DNA from: Nitrospiria bacterium
Lineage (GTDB): Bacteria > Nitrospirota > Nitrospiria > JACQBZ01
Direction of reading: 5' to 3'
NCBI GenBank assembly: GCA_035498035.1
Contig: DATKAN010000055.1
Span: 39,739 to 103,738 of the forward strand
DNA length: 64,000 nt
Below the pieces are notes generated by a model, which was not told where the DNA came from, did no database searches, and saw only the letters and a list, made by a program, of their open reading frames with translations. The position numbers and the translations under genes were made by a program. Numbering within the stretch: the first letter of the stretch is position 1; every line of letters begins with the position of its first letter. Of this stretch, positions 54,303 through 63,018 are shown in pieces.

Positions 54303-54646
54303 AACGTTATCCCGTCCTGAAGAATCGCCGCGAAGAACGCGGTCCCACGCTGCTGTTGGAGATAGGCCGCGTCAACCGGAATGGCCGTGACCAGGATGTC
54401 ATGATCCACCGTGATCGGCCCGGTGATCCGATGGATACGGCTCATCTCGACAAAGCGGTCCGTGATCCCCTCGATCACGACCAAGATGTCCAGATCCGAG
54501 CCGCGCTCCCCATGGCTCTTATGTCCGTAGAGGATCACTTGCTTAAGCCGTTCGGCGTACAGCCCCCGCAGCTGGACCATCAGAGAGTCCAGCACCTGTC
54601 GGTCCGAGGCCGACAAGGCTTCCTTGGATACTTTTTGGGGTGTCAT
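54299..54646 (-). CDS. Small nucleotidyltransferase-domain protein with GH instead of GS
   Basis: A 115-residue protein of the DNA polymerase beta-type nucleotidyltransferase fold. The motif reads LYGHKSHGERGSDLDILVVI, so the usual Gly-Ser is Gly-His, while the metal-binding Asp-x-Asp pair (DLD) is kept. The rest has a single further domain helix. Members of this family pair with HEPN partners in toxin-antitoxin systems, but no HEPN gene is next to it. It starts at 54646, overlapping deoC by 4 bases. Activity is uncertain. Confidence 0.75.
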   Translation of the reverse strand: MTPQKVSKEALSASDRQVLDSLMVQLRGLYAERLKQVILYGHKSHGERGSDLDILVVIEGITDRFVEMSRIHRITGPITVDHDILVTAIPVDAAYLQQQRGTAFFAAILQDGITL

Positions 54647-55323
54647 GATCGACTCGACCCGCGCAAGTACTCTTTCAGAATCTCCACGCCGCGACTGGTC
54701 CCGATTCGCGAGGCCCCAGCCCGAACCATGTCCTCCAGCGACTTGAGGTCCCGGATGCCCCCGGCGGCTTTTACAAATCCGTCCTCCCCGATCGCCTTCT
54801 TGAGGCGTCGGACATCCGCGGTCGTGGCTCCCTTGGGGCCGAACCCGGTCGAGGTCTTGACCCAAACTGCACCGGCCTCCCGGCTCCAGAGGCAGGCCGA
54901 GATCATTTCTTTGCGGCTGAGATACCCGGTTTCGAGAATCACCTTGAGCCGTGCCCCGGAGGCCGCATCCCGGATGCGGCCCACCTCGGTCCGGACGCCG
55001 CGGGCATCTCCTATTTTAACGGCCCCCAGATGAATAACCAGATCCAGTTCAATCGCCCCTTGCTTGACGGCCTCCATCGTCTCAAAAATCTTCACCGATA
55101 ATGATTGATACCCCAGCGGAAAGCCGATGACCGTGCCAACGGCCACCTTCGATCCGTCGAGTTCGCGAACGGCCTCCTCGACATAACAGGGCGGAATGCA
55201 AACCGACGCAAAACCGTATCGCCGCGCCTCCCGGCATGCCCTGCGGATGTCCTCGGGCATCGTGTCCGGAGCCAGACGCGTGTGATCGATCAATCCGGCC
55301 AGCTCACCCGCGTGAGAAAACAT
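54643..55323 (-). CDS. deoC: Deoxyribose-phosphate aldolase
   Basis: A 226-residue class I aldolase that splits deoxyribose 5-phosphate into acetaldehyde and glyceraldehyde 3-phosphate. The Schiff-base Lys is in AVWVKTSTGFGPKGATT, and the second active Lys lies in KAAGGIRDL; the acid-base pair region is ELDLVIHLGAVKIG. I chose the ATG at 55323, since the frame upstream has no family match and overlaps mltG. It is close to the mltG stop (8 bases). Confidence 0.92.
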   Translation of the reverse strand: MFSHAGELAGLIDHTRLAPDTMPEDIRRACREARRYGFASVCIPPCYVEEAVRELDGSKVAVGTVIGFPLGYQSLSVKIFETMEAVKQGAIELDLVIHLGAVKIGDARGVRTEVGRIRDAASGARLKVILETGYLSRKEMISACLWSREAGAVWVKTSTGFGPKGATTADVRRLKKAIGEDGFVKAAGGIRDLKSLEDMVRAGASRIGTSRGVEILKEYLRGSSRS

Positions 55324-55331
55324 CCGAACCC

Positions 55332-56363
55332 TTAGGTGGTTTTTGCCAGCCGACGTTTTTGGTACCTTTGCACGGCCCGGTTGTGCTCGGCCAGCGTCTT
55401 TGAGAAGTAATGGGTGCCGTCGTTCTTGGAGACAAAATAGAGGTATTCCACCGCCGCCGGATACAGCGCCGCCCAAAGCGCCTCCTTGCCGGGATTGGCG
55501 ATCGGTCCCGGGGGAAGACCCCTGATCCAATAGGTATTGTAGGGGGAGTGAATTCTCAAATTCTTCCGGGTCAGGTTCCCTGTGAAATGCGGGAGGCTGT
55601 AAATTACGGTGGGATCGCTCTGCAGGGGAATGTTTTTTCGGATCCGATTGTGAAAAACGGCCGAGACCATCGGCCGTTCAATTTCCACCGAGGTTTCTTT
55701 CTCGATGATCGAGGCCAAGGTCACGACCTCCTGTCTCGTCATTCCGATTTCCTGGGCCCGTCTCTCCATCTCAGGCGTGTAGGCCGTCTCGAATTGCCTG
55801 ACCATGGTCCGCAGGATTCCTTCGGCCCCGACGCGCTTGGAGAAATAGTAACTTTCCGGAAAGAGATAGCCTTCCAGAGAATCGACGGTGAAGCCCAGGG
55901 ATTGAATAAAGGCCGGATCATTCGCCCGCTGGATGAAATCTTCATACCGGGCCAGATGTTTTTCTTCGACCAGCCGTCCGATTTGGGCCAGGGTTGAACC
56001 CTCCGGGATCGTGACTTCGTACTGGACCACCCGGCCGCTCTTGATCAGCCCGATGATTTCCAGCGGGAGCATCTGTGTGTGAAAAGCGTATTCGCCCGGG
56101 ATGATATGCCGCTCGACCGCCAAGAACTTGCCCACCACCACAAACGAACCAATGCTGGTGATCAGCCCGTTCTGATAGAGCAGCCGGGCGGTGTCCCGGA
56201 GCGTCGACCCCTCCGGAATCTCCAGCACTTTTTGGACCCGCTCCCCATCGGGTGGAATGTAGAGAAAGGTCGCCTCCTGCACGATCACAAACAGGAGGAT
56301 CGTCCCGACGAGTAGAAACGGGATGGCCATGCGGCCGATCCGTTTTTGTAACGCCGCTGCCAT
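55332..56363 (-). CDS. mltG: Endolytic peptidoglycan transglycosylase MltG
   Basis: A 343-residue inner-membrane enzyme that cuts glycan strands and may set their length. One N-terminal helix (PFLLVGTILLFVIVQ) is followed by a LysM-like part and the catalytic domain. The catalytic Glu is in LASIIEKETSV, with SVEIERPMVSAVFHNRI and SPYNTYWIRGLPPGPIANPG, the family signature, after it. It overlaps ruvX by a single base in the ATG reading, or by 4 bases if a GTG one codon upstream is used. Confidence 0.93.
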   Translation of the reverse strand: MAAALQKRIGRMAIPFLLVGTILLFVIVQEATFLYIPPDGERVQKVLEIPEGSTLRDTARLLYQNGLITSIGSFVVVGKFLAVERHIIPGEYAFHTQMLPLEIIGLIKSGRVVQYEVTIPEGSTLAQIGRLVEEKHLARYEDFIQRANDPAFIQSLGFTVDSLEGYLFPESYYFSKRVGAEGILRTMVRQFETAYTPEMERRAQEIGMTRQEVVTLASIIEKETSVEIERPMVSAVFHNRIRKNIPLQSDPTVIYSLPHFTGNLTRKNLRIHSPYNTYWIRGLPPGPIANPGKEALWAALYPAAVEYLYFVSKNDGTHYFSKTLAEHNRAVQRYQKRRLAKTT

Positions 56364-56821
56364 CACCCCTCGGGTAGGCTGGCCGTTTGAAGCGGAGCGC
56401 GACGGCTGTCCAGATAACCTTGCAGGATCAGCACGGCTGCAACTCGATCCACCGTCTTCCGGCGTTTAGAGCGACTCATATCTGCCTCGATGAGGACCCG
56501 CTCGGCTGCCTGTGTGGTGAGCCGTTCATCCCAAGGGATGACTTTCAGCCCCAGCTTATTTTTGAGCTGTTCGATAAATTCCAGGACAAGGTTCGCTTGG
56601 GGCCCAAGACTGCCGTTCATGTTTCGGGGAAGGCCCACCACCAGTTTCCGGACCTGATACTGGGCCACAATGTCTCGAAGCCTTGCGATGTCTTTCTTGG
56701 GGCCCACCCGCTCCATCGTGGGAAGACCGTGGGCGGTCCAGCCCAACTCGTCACTGATGGCCAAGCCGATCCGGCTTTTGCCCAGATCAAGGGCCAAGAT
56801 GCGTTCCCCGGAGGCCGGCAT
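56363..56821 (-). CDS. ruvX: Pre-16S rRNA 5'-end nuclease (YqgF/RuvX)
   Basis: A 152-residue RNase H-fold protein of the YqgF family that trims 16S rRNA precursors. The acidic residues appear in LALDLGKSRIGLAISDE, and VVGLPRNMNGSLGPQAN and WDERLTTQAAERVLIEADMSR carry the other family blocks. The final acidic residue is in the KKTVDRVAAVLIL-type stretch. It lies one base from the coiled-coil gene and leads into mltG. Confidence 0.93.
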   Translation of the reverse strand: MPASGERILALDLGKSRIGLAISDELGWTAHGLPTMERVGPKKDIARLRDIVAQYQVRKLVVGLPRNMNGSLGPQANLVLEFIEQLKNKLGLKVIPWDERLTTQAAERVLIEADMSRSKRRKTVDRVAAVLILQGYLDSRRAPLQTASLPEG

Positions 56822-56822
56822 C

Positions 56823-57110
56823 TTACACGTTTTTTAATTTGGCCGACAGTTCCTGGATCTTCTTTTCCAGACGATCCATGTCCGCCTTGGTGGCGATGGG
56901 GAGCTTGGCCATTACCCGATCGACCAGGTCGCGTTCCTTTTTTTCCAAATCTTTTAAGTCCTTTTCCAAATCCGCGACTCGTCCCTTCACTTTTTTGGCA
57001 TAGTTATTTTGATTTTCTTCTCCACGCCGAAGCAACTCCTCCCAAGTCTCTCGGGCCTTCGCCTCGACCCCCAAGCCCGCCAGGACCATTTTTTTCATTA
57101 GTTTGACCAT
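56823..57110 (-). CDS. Small coiled-coil protein (phasin-like)
   Basis: A 95-residue charged protein that forms one long coiled coil with the pattern DLEKDLKDLEKKERDLVDRV and MDRLEKKIQELSAKLKN. GGGAGG lies 8 bases before the ATG at 57110; the ATG at 57116 is too close to it. It resembles the phasin-like / PHA-regulator family in length and layout (Gly at VLAGLGVEAKARE near the start). No PHA-synthase gene is nearby, so this is only a structural likeness. It lies between alaS and ruvX. Confidence 0.7.
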   Translation of the reverse strand: MVKLMKKMVLAGLGVEAKARETWEELLRRGEENQNNYAKKVKGRVADLEKDLKDLEKKERDLVDRVMAKLPIATKADMDRLEKKIQELSAKLKNV

Positions 57111-57149
57111 GTTCATTTCCTCCCGTCACCCGTGGTTATATTATACCGC

Positions 57150-59792
57150 CTACGGCCGCGTTTTTTCCACGATCCCGTAGACGCGGGCCAGCGCCTCCGG
57201 AAGTTTCGAGACGTTTTTCCCGCCGGCCTGGGCCATGTCGGGACGTCCGCCACCCGATCCTCCCACGATCCCGGCGATTTCTTTCGCGATTTCGCCCGCG
57301 TTAAACCGGCCCGTCAGGTCCGGGGAAACGGCCGCGATCAGAAAGGCATTGCTTCGATCGACTGATGCCGAAGCCACCACGGCGATATAATTCGTTTTCA
57401 AGCGGTTCCGAAGCGAATCCATGAAAGCGCGAAGATCCTTCGGCTCCAGTCCGTCCTGAAGGCGCTTGGCGAGCACCGCGACCCCGCCTACCGTCCGGGT
57501 CTCGGATGCAACATCCTCCGCCTGAGTCCCGGCCGCCCGACCTTTAAGGCGATCCATCTCCTTTTCGCGCTCGCGCAACTGGGCCAATAGCCGCCTGGTT
57601 TTTTCGACTACCTCGGCCGGTTGGACCTTCAACAGCGCGGCCACTTCCCGGATGTCTTCCTCCTGCTTGCGCACATACAGATACGCCATCTCTCCCGTCA
57701 AGGCCTCGATCCGTCGAACGCCGGCCGCGATGCTGCCTTCCTGCACGAGCTTGAACAACCCGACCTGGCCGGTTTCATGGCAATGCGTTCCGCCGCAGAG
57801 TTCTTTGCTGAAGTCGGAGATACGCACCACGCGGACGCGGTCTCCGTATTTGTCATCGAAGAAGGCCAGGGCGCCGGCCCGAACCGCTTCTTGAAAATCC
57901 ATCACCTGCGTTTCGACCGGATCGTCCTCGCGAACGCGTTCGTTCACGACGGCTTCGATCCGTGCGATTTCCAGCGCGGTCAACGGCTTGAAATGCCCGA
58001 AATCAAATCGAAGACGATCGGGGGTCACCAACGAACCGGCCTGCTTGACATGCTCGCCCAGAATTTCCCGCAGCGTCGAATGAAGGATGTGCGTTGCGGT
58101 GTGGTTTCTCGCCGCTCCCCACCGCGCCGCCGGGTTCACGACCGCCCGGTAGGTCTCCCCCTCCACGATTTCCCCCTGAGTAACCTTCCCTTGATGGACA
58201 AAAAATCCCGGAACCGGTTTGATCGTGGCATGAATCTCGGCCAGCGCGCTGGGATGCTCCAGCAGCCCCTGATCGCCGGCCTGGCCGCCCGATTCGCCGT
58301 AAAACGGGGTCCGGTCGAATACCAACTCGACCGTTTCACCGGCGGTGGCTTTATTCAGCGGACGTCCGCCCTTTAAAATTCCGATCAGCCGTATCTCAAC
58401 TTCCAGGCTGTCATAGCCCACAAATTCGGTGAGCCCCAGCTTGGAGGAAGCCTCGCTATAATAAGGGGCCACCTCCTTCACCACCCAGGATTTCCTTGCC
58501 CGGTCCCGTTGATCTTCCATCGCCGCATGATAGCCGGCCTCATCAATCCGAAGACCGACGTCACGCGCCATATCCATCGCAATGTCCAGGGGGAAGCCAT
58601 AGGTGTCGTAGAGTCGAAAGGCCTCACTGCCCGGGATGAGCACCTGGCCCGCCGCCTTCACCTTGGCCATCACCTCTTTGAGGAGGCCCATGCCTTGATT
58701 CAAGGTCTGGACGAAACGCTCTTCCTCTCCCTGCGTCACTTGGGCCACGACCGTCCGAATGCGGGCCAGTTCGGGGTAGGTCGCGACCATCGTATCCACC
58801 ACCGTCCCGGAAAGTTTGTAGAGAAACGGTTCGTTCAGTCCGAGCTCTTTCCCGTATCGCGCCGCGCGCCGGATCACCCGCCTCAGAAGGTATCCGCGGC
58901 CTTCATTGGATGGAAGCACCCCGTCACTGATCAGAAACGTGATGGCGCGGATATGGTCCGCGACCACCCGTCCGGGCATTCCCTTGCGCACCGCCGCCAG
59001 ATCCTGCCCGGTCATCTCGGTAACGGTTTTCAGTATGGAATGGAAAAGGTCCGTATCGTAATTCGAGAGCACTCCCTGGGTCACGGCCGCGATCCGCTCA
59101 AGGCCCATCCCGGTGTCGATGCTGGGCTTGGGAAGGGGAGTGAGCCGACCCTCGACGTCCCGTATGAATTGCATGAAGACGAGATTCCAGATCTCAAGAT
59201 AGCGGTCGCATTCGCAGCCAACGCCCTGGCAGTCGTGCGGAGCGCCCGCGGCCGCCTCCCCCTGATCGATCAGAATCTCGGAACACGGACCGCAGGGGCC
59301 GGTGTCACCCATCGCCCAAAAGTTGTCCTTCTCGCCCATGCGCTTGATCCGGTCGGCCGGCACCCCGATCTGCTTCCAGAGTCCCTCGGCCTCGTCGTCT
59401 TCCCGGAAGACCGTGATCCAGAGCCGGTCCTTCGGAAGACCCCAGTGTCTTGTCAAAAGCTCCCAGGCAAACGCAATCGCATCGGACTTAAAGTAATCGC
59501 CGAAAGAAAAATTGCCGAGCATTTCAAAAAAGGTGTGGTGCCGTCCGGTCATCCCCACGTTATCGAGATCGTTATGCTTCCCGCCGGCACGCATGCATTT
59601 CTGAACCGAAACGGCCCGTTTGTAGCCCCGACTTTCCTTTCCGAGAAAAACCTCTTTGAATTGGACCATGCCGGCGTTCGTAAAAAGCAAGGTCGGGTCC
59701 TTTTGCGGAATTAAGGGAGAACTCGGAACAAGGGTATGCCCCCGTCCGCCAAAATATTCCAAAAACCCTTTGCGCAGGTCATCAGATTTCAT
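57150..59792 (-). CDS. alaS: Alanyl-tRNA synthetase
   Basis: An 880-residue class II synthetase. The N-terminal domain shows FLEYFGGRGHTLVPSSPLIP and NAGMVQFKEVFLG; motif 2-like sequence is GMTGRHHTFFEMLGNFSFGDYF. The editing site has RNHTATHILHSTLREILG and CGGTHCHETGQVGLFK, holding the zinc ligands. The C-terminal Gly-rich domain reads GGSGGGRPDMAQAGG. Length and motif order are normal. Confidence 0.97.
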   Translation of the reverse strand: MKSDDLRKGFLEYFGGRGHTLVPSSPLIPQKDPTLLFTNAGMVQFKEVFLGKESRGYKRAVSVQKCMRAGGKHNDLDNVGMTGRHHTFFEMLGNFSFGDYFKSDAIAFAWELLTRHWGLPKDRLWITVFREDDEAEGLWKQIGVPADRIKRMGEKDNFWAMGDTGPCGPCSEILIDQGEAAAGAPHDCQGVGCECDRYLEIWNLVFMQFIRDVEGRLTPLPKPSIDTGMGLERIAAVTQGVLSNYDTDLFHSILKTVTEMTGQDLAAVRKGMPGRVVADHIRAITFLISDGVLPSNEGRGYLLRRVIRRAARYGKELGLNEPFLYKLSGTVVDTMVATYPELARIRTVVAQVTQGEEERFVQTLNQGMGLLKEVMAKVKAAGQVLIPGSEAFRLYDTYGFPLDIAMDMARDVGLRIDEAGYHAAMEDQRDRARKSWVVKEVAPYYSEASSKLGLTEFVGYDSLEVEIRLIGILKGGRPLNKATAGETVELVFDRTPFYGESGGQAGDQGLLEHPSALAEIHATIKPVPGFFVHQGKVTQGEIVEGETYRAVVNPAARWGAARNHTATHILHSTLREILGEHVKQAGSLVTPDRLRFDFGHFKPLTALEIARIEAVVNERVREDDPVETQVMDFQEAVRAGALAFFDDKYGDRVRVVRISDFSKELCGGTHCHETGQVGLFKLVQEGSIAAGVRRIEALTGEMAYLYVRKQEEDIREVAALLKVQPAEVVEKTRRLLAQLREREKEMDRLKGRAAGTQAEDVASETRTVGGVAVLAKRLQDGLEPKDLRAFMDSLRNRLKTNYIAVVASASVDRSNAFLIAAVSPDLTGRFNAGEIAKEIAGIVGGSGGGRPDMAQAGGKNVSKLPEALARVYGIVEKTRP

Positions 59793-59839
59793 CGTGACAG
59801 AATTATCTCATAAATTTAAGGCTGTTACAAGCGACCAAG

Positions 59840-61060
59840 TCAGCAAACCGGATAGCGCCCCTCCGCCAATTCCTCGCAGAAATCCGTAATCCGCGTCAAT
59901 TCTTTCTCAACCATGGCCCGGATGGGATCGGCCAGATCCGCCCCCCGGACCCCGGGTTTCACATGGATTTGGACCGAGACGATCTGGGGCCGGTCTACCG
60001 GTTCGCCGATGCGGCTGCATAGCCAGACCTCCACGCTTCGTAAACCGGAAATCTGCCCGTATATCCTTTTGGCCAACACATGGGCCAGCACATTATAAAT
60101 TTTTCCCACATGGCTGACGGGGTTTTTCCCCGCGGCCGCCTCCGAACCCCGCGGTCGATTAAGGGCGATGAGGCCGTTGACCTGATTTCCTCGCCCCACC
60201 TCACCCGAGTCCGCATCCTCGGCCGAAGTGCCGATGACCGAAAGATAGATCCCGTCCATTCCCTTCCCGCGGCGATCAAGGCTATTCAGGCGGAGCGAGA
60301 TCTCCTCAAGGTTTTCCGTTTGTTTCTGAAGGTGGCCCAGTAAATCTTCATGCACGGCCTGCTTTCGCCGGAAATAGCCCACTTCGCTCTCGACGTGTTG
60401 GTCGATCAGGGGCATCGCCACCGTCAACGAGAGACGCCGACCGGTGCGGACGCCCATTACTTTAACATCCTGGCCGGTTTCCGGAAATCGGGCTTTAAAA
60501 CCCGGGGTGTTGAGGTAGCGCTCGGCCTCAAGGACCGTCCGTTCGGTTTCGGTCAACGGAGCATATCCGACGGCGGCCGAGGTGTCATTGGCGCCCCGCA
60601 CTTTCTTTTTTTCCGAAAAAAGGGAGGCGAGCTCTTCCGAGCCCGGCCGGAGCTCAACCTGATACCGCAGGTGTGTTTTTGGATTTACTCGGGGAAGGTT
60701 TTTCCGAAACCAGGCCTTCGCGGTTTCGATGGAGACCCCGGCCACGTCCAGCCGTTTTCTTCCCAAAGCGACGCTCGCCCGGTCCCCGATGATCAGACGC
60801 ATCGGCTCCAGAACCATTCCGCCGCCGAACCGCCGCTTGACTCGGCCGGCGACCAGAAGCCCCTTGTCGCAATTGAAATGCAGAATGGCGCCGAACTTAT
60901 CCCGATACGCCCGCGCCAAGGCCACGGCCACTTGCTCCATCACGGCATCGCAGATCGTGTCCGGATGCCCGAGGCCCTTTCGCTCGACGATCTCGACCTC
61001 CGTCTCCGGCACCGTCGGACCGCTCATCACCTGAATGTGAATCTCGCCCATTCTGTTCAT
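59840..61060 (-). CDS. Archaeal-type S-adenosylmethionine synthetase
   Basis: A 406-residue enzyme of the archaeal MAT family, distinct from bacterial MetK. It shows EIVERKGLGHPDTICDAVME near the N-terminus, LHFNCDKGLLVAGRVKRRFGGG, VGYAPLTETERTVLEAERYL, VMGVRTGRRLSLTVAMPL and the late block AGKNPVSHVGKIYNVLAH. It makes SAM from methionine and ATP. An ATG at 61051 is an alternative start. It sits beside the AmmeMemoRadiSam radical SAM enzyme, which consumes SAM. Archaeal-type MAT is a minority form in bacteria, so horizontal origin is possible. Confidence 0.93.
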   Translation of the reverse strand: MNRMGEIHIQVMSGPTVPETEVEIVERKGLGHPDTICDAVMEQVAVALARAYRDKFGAILHFNCDKGLLVAGRVKRRFGGGMVLEPMRLIIGDRASVALGRKRLDVAGVSIETAKAWFRKNLPRVNPKTHLRYQVELRPGSEELASLFSEKKKVRGANDTSAAVGYAPLTETERTVLEAERYLNTPGFKARFPETGQDVKVMGVRTGRRLSLTVAMPLIDQHVESEVGYFRRKQAVHEDLLGHLQKQTENLEEISLRLNSLDRRGKGMDGIYLSVIGTSAEDADSGEVGRGNQVNGLIALNRPRGSEAAAGKNPVSHVGKIYNVLAHVLAKRIYGQISGLRSVEVWLCSRIGEPVDRPQIVSVQIHVKPGVRGADLADPIRAMVEKELTRITDFCEELAEGRYPVC

Positions 61061-61089
61061 CTTTCAGAAACCGGAGGCGGGAGAATCCT

Positions 61090-62190
61090 TCAATCAAAAT
61101 CCTTCAATCGCACCGGAAGGTAGCGTCGGCCCCAGTGGCCCGGGGGACCTTCAAATCGCCCGGCACAGGCCGTGCCGCAGGAACGGCAATGGCCGTCGTC
61201 GGCCAAATTCCAGTCGGACAGGAGGTACCAGTCGCGGCCGATCAGTTTCTTGCCGCAGCCGTGGCAGTAGGTGCTGTCGCCCCCGGGATCATGAACGTTG
61301 CCGATATAGGCGTAGCGGATCCCGCTATCCATGGCGATCCTCCGCGCCCGCGTCAGGGTCCCGGGCGGGGTGGGCGGCCGGTCCAGCATCTTATAGTCCG
61401 GGTGAAACGCGCTAAAATGAATCGGCACATCCGGCCCCAAGTTTTCCACCACCCACTTGGCAAGGGCTTCGATCTCCTGGTCCGAATCGTTTTCGCCCGG
61501 GATGAGGAGCGTGGTGATCTCCAACCAGACGTTCGTCCGGTGCTTGAGATAGATCAGGGTGTCCAGGACGGGCTGAAGATGCCCGGCCGTTATCTGCTGA
61601 TAGAACCGTTCCGTGAAGGCCTTGAGGTCGACATTGGCCGCGTCCATATATCGGTAAAATTCCTCGCGCGGCTTCTCACAAACATAGCCTGCCGTTACGG
61701 CCACCGTCTTGATCCCCAGCCCGTGACAGGCCTGGGCCACGTCGATCGCATATTCATGGAAGATGACGGGATCATTATAGGTAAAGGCGACGCTGCGGCA
61801 GCCCAGCTCCCGGGCGACACGAGCGATCTTTTCGGGAGAGGCCGCATCGGCCAGGGTATCGACCTCACGGGACTTGCTGATGTCCCAGTTCTGGCAAAAC
61901 CGGCAGGACAGGTTGCATCCGGCCGTCCCGAAGGAAAGCACGGGCGTTCCGGGAAGAAAATGGTTCAACGGTTTTTTTTCGATTGGATCGACACAGAACC
62001 CACTCGATCGCCCGTAGGTCGTCAATACGATCTGGTCGTTCTGCCGGGCCCGTACAAAGCAGAGTCCCTGCTGGCCTTCGTGGAGCCTGCAAAAGCGGGG
62101 ACACAGATCGCACTGGACGCGTCCATCTTCGAGCTTGTGCCAGTACCGGGTCGGCACAACCGTGTTTAGTCTCTCACCGGCAATTCCCAT
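61090..62190 (-). CDS. AmmeMemoRadiSam system radical SAM enzyme
   Basis: A 366-residue radical SAM enzyme. It carries the CX3CX2C cluster in GTAGCNLSCRFCQNWDIS. An extra Cys pair lies near the start (CDLCPRFC), as in pyruvate formate-lyase-activating-like enzymes. The C-terminus holds CHGCGKKLIGRDWYLL and CRSCGTAC, an extra four-Cys unit. The order of blocks matches the radical SAM member of the AMMECR1-MEMO-radical SAM system. The MEMO partner is at 34871. Substrate unknown; the gene is followed by the SAM synthetase. Confidence 0.9.
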   Translation of the reverse strand: MGIAGERLNTVVPTRYWHKLEDGRVQCDLCPRFCRLHEGQQGLCFVRARQNDQIVLTTYGRSSGFCVDPIEKKPLNHFLPGTPVLSFGTAGCNLSCRFCQNWDISKSREVDTLADAASPEKIARVARELGCRSVAFTYNDPVIFHEYAIDVAQACHGLGIKTVAVTAGYVCEKPREEFYRYMDAANVDLKAFTERFYQQITAGHLQPVLDTLIYLKHRTNVWLEITTLLIPGENDSDQEIEALAKWVVENLGPDVPIHFSAFHPDYKMLDRPPTPPGTLTRARRIAMDSGIRYAYIGNVHDPGGDSTYCHGCGKKLIGRDWYLLSDWNLADDGHCRSCGTACAGRFEGPPGHWGRRYLPVRLKDFD

Positions 62191-62296
62191 AACGACCCCC
62201 GCATTCCCATCTTACCACAACGCCGCCCCTGAAGGCGATGGGAGCCTCTTGGCCGAGAGTGGGACGATATTTAAGCGACACCCAACCAGGGGGTAT

Positions 62297-62326
62297 TCGA
62301 CAAGACCCTGCCTCGGGAAGTATAAT
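62297..62326 (+). promoter_or_regulatory. Promoter of the DUF502 gene
   Basis: TCGACA (62297-62302), 18 bases and a perfect TATAAT (62321-62326), 34 bases before the gene start at 62360. Confidence 0.55.
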
Positions 62327-62359
62327 GGTACGCGGCTTATAAAATAAAGGAGATTTGCC

Positions 62360-62971
62360 ATGATGAAACGCCTTCGAAATATACTCCTTACCGGTCTCGT
62401 CGCGCTTCTTCCCCTTTATTTGACGGTTACGTTGTTGGTCTGGCTCTTCAAGACGATGGACTCTTTATTCCAACCCTTAATCGCCACATTTTTCCATGGC
62501 GAGATCCGCGGCCTGGGGGTGCTCATAACGCTGGTGATCATCTTTTCCGCCGGCGTCATTCTATCAAACGTTTATGGCGCCCTGTTTCTAGGCTGGATTG
62601 AGGGGCTTCTTGAGCGGCTGCCGATATTCAAGGGCATCTATCGGAACATTAAGCGGATTGTCGAGAGCCTGAACCCGAGCAATCCGACCGGTTTCAAGGA
62701 ATTCGTCCTGGTCGAACATTCCTCCGGTGAAGGGTACAACGGCGGCTTTCTGACGGGGGAGTTTACACTGGTCAAGGGGGACGGTACGCGCCACGACCTG
62801 GCATCCGTGTTCATTCCGAGCAATCATCTCTATCTGGGCGCCATTCATGTGGTCAGCCGGTCCCGGATCGTCAAGTTGGGGCTGACGCCGCAGGACGGCG
62901 TGGCATTCGCGTTATCGGCTGGCGCATCCGTCAAAGGGGACGTCGCACAGGTCCGTTCTCCAAACCGATAG
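62360..62971 (+). CDS. DUF502-family membrane protein
   Basis: A 203-residue inner-membrane protein. It begins with a helix (LLTGLVALLPLYLTVTLLVWLF) and a second at LGVLITLVIIFSAGVILSNVYG, then a cytosolic domain with the family block PIFKGIYRNIKRIVESLNP and IPSNHLYLGAIHVVSRSRIV. AAGGAG is well placed before the ATG at 62360. The family is linked to envelope functions but has no defined activity. The P-type ATPase gene starts 47 bases later. Confidence 0.85.
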   Translation: MMKRLRNILLTGLVALLPLYLTVTLLVWLFKTMDSLFQPLIATFFHGEIRGLGVLITLVIIFSAGVILSNVYGALFLGWIEGLLERLPIFKGIYRNIKRIVESLNPSNPTGFKEFVLVEHSSGEGYNGGFLTGEFTLVKGDGTRHDLASVFIPSNHLYLGAIHVVSRSRIVKLGLTPQDGVAFALSAGASVKGDVAQVRSPNR

Positions 62972-63018
62972 TCGACGACTCTCTTTTCCCCGTGCGGAGG
63001 AGGGAACACCCTTTCCTG

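Noticed and set aside
61135..62169. Open frame of 344 codons on the + strand
   Set aside because: Antisense shadow of the radical SAM gene, which has a full CX3CX2C motif and normal length.
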